Source: Candidatus Eiseniibacteriota bacterium (lineage in GTDB: Bacteria > Eisenbacteria > RBG-16-71-46 > SZUA-252). Taken from it: a stretch of DNA of 28,380 nucleotides. The translations under genes and the position numbers were made by a program. Of this stretch, positions 22,043-28,380 are shown piece after piece (position 1 is the stretch's first letter; each line of letters opens with the position of its first letter). Under the pieces are notes generated by a model. The model did no database searches, was not told the DNA's origin, and saw only the letters and a program-made list of their open reading frames with translations. The DNA lies in NCBI GenBank assembly GCA_016880395.1, contig JAEHDN010000244.1, positions 1 to 28,380 of the forward strand. Reading direction: 5' to 3'.

Positions 22043-23590
22043 ATGAACCCCCAGACCGCCTTACACTCGGCCGAGTCGGCCGAGCAAGCCCGGACGGCTG
22101 ACCCGGCCGCCCGGATCTATCTCAACCTGATCGGAGGCGTCTGGGTCCCGGCGCGCTCCGGCAGAACCTTCGAGAATCGCAATCCCGCCCGTCCTTCCGA
22201 CCTGATCGGGACCTTTCCCGAGTCGGGCCGGGAGGACGTCGAGGCCGCCGTCCAAGCCGCCTCCCGCGCCTTCAAGACCTGGCGCCTAGTACCAGCCCCC
22301 CGCCGTGCCGAGGCGATCTATCGAGCGGCGGAGATCCTCCGGGATCGAAAGGAAGCCCTGGCCCGGGCCATGACCCGCGAGATGGGCAAGGTCCTGGCCG
22401 AGACCCGCGGCGACGTCCAGGAGGCCATCGACATGGCCTACTACATCGCCGCCGAGGGCCGCCGGCTCTTCGGGGTCACGGCGCCGTCCGAGCTGCCCCA
22501 CAAGTTCGCGATGTCGATCCGCCAGCCCATGGGTGTCTGCGGCCTGATCACGCCGTGGAACTTCCCGATGGCGATTCCCTCCTGGAAGATCTTTCCGGCT
22601 CTTGTCTCGGGTAACACCGTGGTGATCAAGCCCGCCACCGACACGCCTGCCTCGGCCCATCATCTGGTCGAGATTCTGGTGGAGGCCGGGGTGCCCGAAG
22701 GCGTGGTCAACGTGGTCCATGGCGGCGGCTCTGCGGTCGGCGTTCCGCTCACGGAGAGCGCCGGCGTCTCGATGATCTCCTTCACCGGCTCATCCGAGGT
22801 CGGCAAGATGATCGCCGAACGCACGGCCGGTTCCCTGAAGCGGCTCTCCCTCGAGCTGGGGGGGAAGAACGCGCAGATCGTCCTCGAGGACGCGGACCTC
22901 GACCTCGCGGTCGATGGGGCGCTCTGGGGCGCGTTCGGCACGACCGGACAGCGGTGCACGGCCACGAGCCGGCTCATCGTGACCCGGTCCGTGCACGACG
23001 AGATGGTCTCCCGGCTCGTCGAGCGCGCGGGCAAGCTCCGGCTCGGTGACGGGCTCGAGCCCGGGATCGACATCGGCCCGGTCGTCAACCGCGGTCAGCG
23101 CGACCGCGTGCACGCGTACGTGGAGATCGGGAAGGCGGAAGGAGCCAAGCTCGTGACGGGTGGCTCGCCCGCCGAGGACGGCGCGCTGGCGCAAGGGCAC
23201 TTCTACAAGCCGACGATCTTCGACCATGTGACCCCGGCCATGCGCATCGCGGTCGAGGAGATCTTCGGCCCCGTGCTCTCGGTGATCACCGTCTCCTCCT
23301 TCGAGGAGGCGATCCAGGTCCTGAACGGCACGCCGTACGGCCTCAGCTCCTCCATCTACACGGCCGACGTGAACCGCGCGATGCGCGCCATCCGCGACAT
23401 CGAGGCGGGCATCACCTACGTCAACGGCCCGACGATCGGCGCCGAGGTGCAGCTCCCGTTCGGCGGCGTGAAGGAGACGGGGAACGGCCACCGCGAGGGG
23501 GGGCCGACGGTGATCGACGCGTTCACCGAGTGGAAGTCCGTCTACATCGACTATAGCGGCAAGCTCCAGAAGGCTCAGATCGATCGATAG
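22043..23590 (+). CDS. NAD(P)-dependent aldehyde dehydrogenase
   Basis: A 515-aa member of the aldehyde dehydrogenase superfamily, oxidising an aldehyde to the carboxylate with NAD or NADP. The ATG at 22043 has GGAGG 6 nt upstream. The catalytic residues are E271 in LELGGKN and C305 in GQRCTATSR, spaced as in the family. The substrate-independent motif ITPWNFPMAIPSWK and the cofactor-site FTGSSEVGK are also present. The C-terminus (FGGVKETGNGHREGG, then FTEWKSVYIDYSG) resembles bacterial enzymes annotated as semialdehyde dehydrogenases, such as ketoglutarate-semialdehyde types; the substrate cannot be fixed from sequence. It is followed closely by an asparaginase and PPDK gene, suggesting carbon or amino-acid use. 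Confidence 0.93.
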   Translation: MNPQTALHSAESAEQARTADPAARIYLNLIGGVWVPARSGRTFENRNPARPSDLIGTFPESGREDVEAAVQAASRAFKTWRLVPAPRRAEAIYRAAEILRDRKEALARAMTREMGKVLAETRGDVQEAIDMAYYIAAEGRRLFGVTAPSELPHKFAMSIRQPMGVCGLITPWNFPMAIPSWKIFPALVSGNTVVIKPATDTPASAHHLVEILVEAGVPEGVVNVVHGGGSAVGVPLTESAGVSMISFTGSSEVGKMIAERTAGSLKRLSLELGGKNAQIVLEDADLDLAVDGALWGAFGTTGQRCTATSRLIVTRSVHDEMVSRLVERAGKLRLGDGLEPGIDIGPVVNRGQRDRVHAYVEIGKAEGAKLVTGGSPAEDGALAQGHFYKPTIFDHVTPAMRIAVEEIFGPVLSVITVSSFEEAIQVLNGTPYGLSSSIYTADVNRAMRAIRDIEAGITYVNGPTIGAEVQLPFGGVKETGNGHREGGPTVIDAFTEWKSVYIDYSGKLQKAQIDR

Positions 23591-23624
23591 CGTGCCGGAC
23601 GGCCCGCATCGAGAGGATCGCACG

Positions 23625-24692
23625 GTGTCGATGACGCAGAGGCAGGCACGGGCAGTCGACCTGGAGTCGGGGGACGCGCACGCCGCGCCGCTCGTCCACG
23701 TCACCCGCGACGATCGCGTGGAGAGCGTCCACCGAGGTCATGTGGCGGTGGTCGATGCGCAGGGGAACCGGCTCGCCTGGGCCGGCGAGCCGCGCGCTCT
23801 CGTATTTCCTCGATCCTCGTTCAAGCCCTTCCAGGCGCTTCCCCTCGTGGAGTCGGGGGCGTTCGCCGCTTCCGGCCTCGGCTCCGAGGCGCTCGCGCTG
23901 ATCGCGGGGTCCCACGGCGGCACCGATCGCCACGCCTCCATCGCCCGAGCGATCCTGGCCGCGGCGGGAGCGGAGGAGTCGATGCTCCGCTGCGGCGTCC
24001 ATCCTCCCTACGATGAGCCGACGGCGGAGCGGCTCCGCGAGCTGGGCGAGGAGCCGACACCCCTCCGCCACAACTGCTCCGGCAAGCACGCGGGGATGAT
24101 GCTCCTGGCTCGCTTTCTCGGCGAGCCGCTGGAGAGCTATGCGGATCCAGATCATCCCGTTCAGCGGCGCATCTTCGAGCGGTTCGCCTCGCTCACGGGC
24201 GAGCCGTGGATCGATCCCGTCCACGCCATCGACGGGTGCAGCGCACCCACACCGAGAATGCCACTCGACACACTCGCGCGAGCCTTCGCGCTCCTGGCGA
24301 GCGGTCGCGACGCGGCCGGAGCCCAGGTTCCGGCACTCGCTCAGATCCGGAACGCGATGCGCCAGCACCCCGAGCTGGTCGCGGGGCCGGGGCGGCTCGA
24401 CGCGCTCCTGATGCGCGCGATTCCTTCGTCCGTGACCAAGGCGGGCGCCGAGGCGGTGCACGCCGTGGGGCTCGTGGACCAGGGCGTGGGAATCGCGGTG
24501 AAGGTCGAGGACGGCTCGCGCCGCGCGCTCGGCCCCGCGGTCGCGTCGGTGCTCGAGGCCCTCGGGGTTCTCGGCGAGGCGCAGCGGCGCGCGCTCGCGC
24601 AGCACGCGGAGGAGCGGCTCCGGAACGCGGCCGGCCTCGAGGTGGGCTTGATCCGCGGCGTGGCACGCCTCGAGGGTCGAGGGCTTCGATGA
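23625..24692 (+). CDS. Asparaginase (PF06089 / asparaginase II family)
   Basis: A 355-aa protein of the thermolabile asparaginase family (PF06089), predicted to hydrolyse L-asparagine to aspartate and ammonia. Family signatures are clear: RSSFKPFQ at 63-70, GSHGGTDRHA, CGVHPPYDEPTAERL, HNCSGKHAGMM from 149 and DGCSAPTP. No signal peptide is seen, so it is cytoplasmic. The GTG at 23625 has GAGAGG 8 nt upstream; a GTG at 23592 and an ATG at 23631 are alternatives. It begins 34 bp after the aldehyde dehydrogenase stop and is followed 34 bp later by PPDK. Activity is inferred from family; some members are poorly characterised. Confidence 0.9.
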   Translation: MSMTQRQARAVDLESGDAHAAPLVHVTRDDRVESVHRGHVAVVDAQGNRLAWAGEPRALVFPRSSFKPFQALPLVESGAFAASGLGSEALALIAGSHGGTDRHASIARAILAAAGAEESMLRCGVHPPYDEPTAERLRELGEEPTPLRHNCSGKHAGMMLLARFLGEPLESYADPDHPVQRRIFERFASLTGEPWIDPVHAIDGCSAPTPRMPLDTLARAFALLASGRDAAGAQVPALAQIRNAMRQHPELVAGPGRLDALLMRAIPSSVTKAGAEAVHAVGLVDQGVGIAVKVEDGSRRALGPAVASVLEALGVLGEAQRRALAQHAEERLRNAAGLEVGLIRGVARLEGRGLR

Positions 24693-24726
24693 GCGCGAGT
24701 CCGCGCGCGAGTCTGGAGCGCTTCGC

Positions 24727-27615
24727 GTGAACGCGCCGGAGAGCGGCACGATGGCGAAGGCCACGACCAAGGAGATGCCGGCGCCGCCGCCGGACCACCC
24801 CAAGCACGTCTACTCGTTCGGCGCGGGGCGCGCGGAAGGGAACGCGCGCATGCGCGACCTCCTGGGCGGCAAGGGAGCCGGACTCGCGGAGATGACGAAC
24901 GCGGGCATCCCGGTGCCCCCCGGTTACACGATCACGACCGCGGCCTGCCGGCAGTTCTTCGAGGCGGGCGGGCGGCTCCTCGAGTCCACGATCCAGGAGG
25001 AGCACAAGGCCCTGCGCGCGCTCGAGCGCTACCTCGGTCGGAGGCTCGGCGACCCCGAGAATCCGCTCCTCGTCTCGGTGCGCTCCGGCGCCCCGGTCTC
25101 GATGCCCGGCATGATGGACACGGTGCTCAACCTGGGGCTGAACGACGAGACGGTTCCTGGCCTCGCGCACCGGAGCGGCAACCCTCGCTTCGCCCACGAC
25201 AGCTATCGCCGGTTCATCCAGATGTACTCGGACGTCGTGCTGGGCGTGCCGCGCGCGCTCCTCGAGCGGGAGCTGACGCGGGAGAAGGCGCGCGCGCGGG
25301 TCGAGTTGGACGTCGACCTGAGCGCGGAGCGACTCGAGGCCCTGTCGCGGCGGCTCCTCGACATCGTCCGCCGCGAAACCGGACGCGACTTCCCGCAGGA
25401 CCCGCGCGTCCAGCTCGCGGGGGCCCGCGATGCGGTCTTCCGCTCGTGGAACACGGACCGTGCGGTGCACTACCGGCGCATCCATGGGATCCCGGAGCGA
25501 CTGGGCACCGCGGTGACCGTGCAGGCGATGGTCTTCGGGAATCTGGGGGCCGGCTCGGCGACGGGCGTCGGCTTCACGCGCGATCCCGCGACAGGCGAGC
25601 GGCGCTTCTATGGCGAGTACCTGCGCAACGCCCAGGGCGAGGACGTGGTCGCGGGAATTCGCACCCCCCGTCCCATCGAGGAGATGGAGGCAGACCTGCC
25701 CGAGGTCTACGCCCAGCTCCGCGAGATCACCTCGCGCCTGGAGCGGCACTACCGCGATGTCCAGGACTTCGAGTTCACCGTGGAGGAGGGGCGCCTCTTC
25801 ATGCTCCAGACCCGGCGCGCGGCGCGCACCGGGCTCGCGGCCCTCAAGATCGCGGTCGAGATGGTTGAGGAAGGACTCCTCACGAAACGCGAGGCCATCG
25901 AGCGGGTCGAGCCGGCCCATCTCGACCAGGTGCTCCACCCGGTGCTCGATCCTGCCGCGCGCCGCAAGCACGAACGCGTGGCCACCGGCCTGCCGGCCTC
26001 GCCCGGCGCGGCAGCGGGCTCCATCGTGTTCACATCCGAGGAGGCCGTGCGCCGCGGGAAGACCGAGCGGGTGATCCTGGTCCGGGCGGAAACCTCGCCC
26101 GACGACATTGCGGGCATGCACACCGCGCAGGGCATCCTCACCGCGACCGGGGGCATGACCTCCCACGCCGCGGTCGTCGCGCGGGGCATGGGGAAGTGCT
26201 GCGTGGTCGGCTGCTCGGCGCTCCAGATCCACGAGCGGGCACGCACGCTCACGGTCGCCGGGAAGACCCTCCGCGAGGGGGCATTCCTCTCGCTCGACGG
26301 CTCGACCGGCGATGTGCTGCTCGGCGACGTGCCGACCACCGACTCCGAGGTCGTGCGCGTCCTCACGGGCGAGCTGCCCGCCAAGCGCGCGCCTCTCTAC
26401 CAGTGCTTCGAGCGGCTGATGGCCTGGTGCGACGAGGAGCGCCGGCTTCGCGTGCGCGCGAACGCGGACGTGCCCCGCGACGCGAGGATCGCGCGCCAGC
26501 TGGGAGCGGAGGGAATTGGGCTCTGCCGCACGGAGCACATGTTCTTCGCGCCGGACCGGATCCCGCACGTCGTCGCGATGATCCTGAACGCGCAGCGCGC
26601 CCGCGACGCCAAGGTCCGGCTCGCACGGCTCGAGGCGGAGCTCGAGGAAGCGCCGCGCTCCGAGCGCGCACGACTCAAGGCCGAGCTGACGCGGGAGCGC
26701 GCCGAGTCCCGTCCGACGATCCGGGCGTACGAGGGGGCGCTCGCGAAGCTCCTGCCCCTTCAGCGCGCCGACTTCCGCGGGCTGTTCCTGGCCATGGAGG
26801 GCTGCCCCGTCACGATCCGCACCCTCGACCCTCCGCTCCACGAGTTCCTGCCCAAGCGCGAGCAGCTCGAGGCGGAGCTGCGGGCCCTGGGGAAGAAGCG
26901 CGGCTCGGCCGCGCGCCGGAAGGAGATCGAGCGCACGCTCGCGCGCGTCGAGGAGCTGCACGAGTTCAACCCGATGCTCGGGTTCCGCGGCTGCCGGCTC
27001 GGGATCCTCCACCCCGAGATCACGCGCATGCAGGCGCGGGCGGTCTTCGAGGCGGCGATCCAGGCGCTCCGTGCGGGGAAGCGCGTCATCCCCGAGATCA
27101 TGATCCCGCTGGTCGGGGATCCCGAGGAGCTGCGCCGCCAGCGCGCCGAGGTCGAAGCGGTCGCGACCGAGGTCATGCGGCGGGCGAAGGTCTCAATCCC
27201 CTACACGATCGGGACCATGATCGAGGTGCCGCGCGCCGCTGTGCTCGCGGACGAGATCGCGGCGCACGCGGATTTCTTCTCCTTCGGCACGAACGACCTC
27301 ACGCAGATGACCTTCGGCTACTCGCGCGACGACTCCGGCAGGTTCCTTCCGGAGTACGCGGGATCGGGGATCCTGCCGCAGGATCCCTTCGTCTCGATCG
27401 ACATTCGCGGCGTGGGCACCCTGCTCCAGCGCGCGGCCTTCGCTGGACGGCGCGCCAAGCCGGGGCTCAAGATCGGAATCTGCGGCGAGCACGGGGGCGA
27501 CGCCGCCTCGATCGAGTTCTTCGAGAACGTCGGGCTCGACTACGTCTCCTGCAGCCCCTTCCGCATCCCGCTCGCCCGGCTCGCCGCGGCGCGCGCGGCC
27601 CTGAAGCGCGCGTGA
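24727..27615 (+). CDS. ppdK: Pyruvate, phosphate dikinase
   Basis: A 962-aa cytoplasmic enzyme interconverting pyruvate, ATP and phosphate with PEP, AMP and pyrophosphate. The N-terminal ATP-grasp domain has GGKGAGLAEM and SVRSGAPVSMPGMMDT. The phosphohistidine domain has GGMTSHAAVVARGMG with H480. The C-terminal TIM barrel has GIGLCRTEHMFF, GFRGCRLG and the catalytic C919 in GICGEHGG. It is longer than the usual ~875-880. The extra length includes highly charged helical insertions at about residues 620-670 and 715-740, plus a Pro/Lys-rich N-terminus. The GTG at 24727 has GGAG 8 nt upstream; an ATG at 24751 is possible. The stop overlaps the glycosyltransferase start (GTGA). Confidence 0.97.
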   Translation: MNAPESGTMAKATTKEMPAPPPDHPKHVYSFGAGRAEGNARMRDLLGGKGAGLAEMTNAGIPVPPGYTITTAACRQFFEAGGRLLESTIQEEHKALRALERYLGRRLGDPENPLLVSVRSGAPVSMPGMMDTVLNLGLNDETVPGLAHRSGNPRFAHDSYRRFIQMYSDVVLGVPRALLERELTREKARARVELDVDLSAERLEALSRRLLDIVRRETGRDFPQDPRVQLAGARDAVFRSWNTDRAVHYRRIHGIPERLGTAVTVQAMVFGNLGAGSATGVGFTRDPATGERRFYGEYLRNAQGEDVVAGIRTPRPIEEMEADLPEVYAQLREITSRLERHYRDVQDFEFTVEEGRLFMLQTRRAARTGLAALKIAVEMVEEGLLTKREAIERVEPAHLDQVLHPVLDPAARRKHERVATGLPASPGAAAGSIVFTSEEAVRRGKTERVILVRAETSPDDIAGMHTAQGILTATGGMTSHAAVVARGMGKCCVVGCSALQIHERARTLTVAGKTLREGAFLSLDGSTGDVLLGDVPTTDSEVVRVLTGELPAKRAPLYQCFERLMAWCDEERRLRVRANADVPRDARIARQLGAEGIGLCRTEHMFFAPDRIPHVVAMILNAQRARDAKVRLARLEAELEEAPRSERARLKAELTRERAESRPTIRAYEGALAKLLPLQRADFRGLFLAMEGCPVTIRTLDPPLHEFLPKREQLEAELRALGKKRGSAARRKEIERTLARVEELHEFNPMLGFRGCRLGILHPEITRMQARAVFEAAIQALRAGKRVIPEIMIPLVGDPEELRRQRAEVEAVATEVMRRAKVSIPYTIGTMIEVPRAAVLADEIAAHADFFSFGTNDLTQMTFGYSRDDSGRFLPEYAGSGILPQDPFVSIDIRGVGTLLQRAAFAGRRAKPGLKIGICGEHGGDAASIEFFENVGLDYVSCSPFRIPLARLAAARAALKRA

Positions 27616-28340
27616 CCCGGGCCATGATCGTGGACGCCGTCATTCCGGCCTGGAACGAGGCCGAGGCGATCGGCCTCGTGCTCGATGCGCTCCCGCGTCC
27701 GCTGGTCCGCCGGGCGGTGGTGTGCGACAACGGGTCCTCGGACGGGACGGCGGACGTGGCGCGGGCTCATGGCGCCCTCGTGGTATCGGAGCCGCGGCGC
27801 GGCTATGGCGCCGCCTGTCTCCGCGCGCTCGCCACTCTCGAATGCGACCCGCCGGACGTCGTCCTCTTTCTCGACGGCGACCACAGCGACGACCCCGCGC
27901 AGGCCGGAGCCCTGATCGAGCCGATCCGGCTCGGGCGCGCGGATCTCGTGATCGGCACGCGCACCCTGGGGGCGCGGGAGCCGGGCGCCCTGACGCCGCA
28001 GGCACGGTTCGGGAACTGGCTCGCGACCCGGCTCATGCGCGCGTTCTATGGCGTCCGGTACACAGACCTCGGCCCCTTCCGCGCGATCCGATGGGAGGCC
28101 CTCCGCTCGCTCGGAATGCGCGACCGCGCGTTCGGTTGGACCGTCGAGATGCAGGTCAAGGCAGCCCGCGCCGGTCTTCGCGCCGAGGAGACTCCGGTTC
28201 GCTACCGCCGACGCATCGGCCGTTCCAAGATCTCGGGCACCGTGACCGGCTCGGTCCGCGCGGGGCTCGCGATCATCGGAACCATCGCCGCCGACGTGCT
28301 ACGGGACGGTCGACTTGAACCCCCGCGGGCGACGCGGTAG
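27612..28340 (+). CDS. Glycosyltransferase family 2 (polyprenol-phosphate sugar transferase-like)
   Basis: A 242-aa GT-A fold glycosyltransferase. It has the family-2 N-terminus VIPAWNEAEAI, the nucleotide-binding CDNGSSDGT and the metal-binding FLDGDHSDD. Then come GTRTLG, DLGPFRAIRWEAL and WTVEMQVKAARAG, which resemble dolichol/undecaprenyl-phosphate mannosyl- or glucosyltransferases. No strong transmembrane helix is present, so it would be peripheral or soluble. The GTG at 27612 overlaps the ppdK stop; the ATG at 27624 is an alternative. The sugar and acceptor cannot be read from sequence. The last 40 bases of the window hold nothing recognisable. Confidence 0.9.
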   Translation: MTRAMIVDAVIPAWNEAEAIGLVLDALPRPLVRRAVVCDNGSSDGTADVARAHGALVVSEPRRGYGAACLRALATLECDPPDVVLFLDGDHSDDPAQAGALIEPIRLGRADLVIGTRTLGAREPGALTPQARFGNWLATRLMRAFYGVRYTDLGPFRAIRWEALRSLGMRDRAFGWTVEMQVKAARAGLRAEETPVRYRRRIGRSKISGTVTGSVRAGLAIIGTIAADVLRDGRLEPPRATR

Positions 28341-28380
28341 TATCCCCGTACCTTGCGAACGAGCTCCCCGAACCCGAAGC

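Noticed and set aside
24193..27012. A 939-codon minus-strand open frame
   Set aside because: Antisense to the asparaginase and PPDK genes, which have intact catalytic motifs; composition is the usual Arg/His/Leu shadow pattern.

Overview
The window is chromosomal DNA from a high-GC bacterium. Three secreted proteins end in an FlgD-like, T9SS-type C-terminal tail and two are lipoproteins built from Ig/fibronectin-like modules. Together with alpha/beta-type glycyl-tRNA synthetase and GC-rich coding, this fits the FCB superphylum, for example Candidatus Eisenbacteria. That placement is inferred from protein style, not from a marker gene. No transposase, phage gene, CRISPR array, rRNA or tRNA was seen.

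Region 1 (1-9427, all +) is a compact housekeeping block: the end of aspS, a small lipoprotein, a LysM lipoprotein, phoH, a 7TM-HD phosphodiesterase of the PgpH type, ybeY, a DUF502 membrane protein, recO, glyQ and glyS. From about 442 onward the genes overlap by a few bases (TTGA, ATGA, ATGA, ATGA) or are separated by at most 7 nt, so they are probably co-transcribed and translationally coupled. The themes are RNA maturation (PhoH, YbeY), a predicted cyclic-dinucleotide phosphodiesterase, envelope proteins, DNA repair and tRNA charging. The start of ybeY is problematic.

Region 2 (9428-21999) is an accessory surface-protein block. A strong sigma70-type promoter and a leader of about 430 nt precede a 1311-aa secreted protein with an FlgD-like tail, followed by a textbook terminator. 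Next comes a two-gene unit of paralogous lipoproteins (520 and 750 aa) with its own promoter and terminator. Convergent to it, on the minus strand, is a 656-aa secreted PD40/TolB-like propeller protein with the same tail type. Divergent from that gene is a 322-aa secreted protein with a third tail. The two divergent promoters sit back to back around a 38-bp imperfect inverted repeat placed exactly 3 bp from each -35 box.

Region 3 (22043-28340, all +) is a metabolic run with short gaps: an aldehyde dehydrogenase, a PF06089-type asparaginase, pyruvate phosphate dikinase and a family-2 glycosyltransferase. It may be read from the divergent promoter upstream of the 322-aa gene, since no terminator was seen at 22000-22042.

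The most unusual material is in region 2: tail-bearing surface proteins, each unit with a near-consensus promoter, leaders with several free-standing Shine-Dalgarno-like sequences, and the symmetric dyad between divergent promoters.
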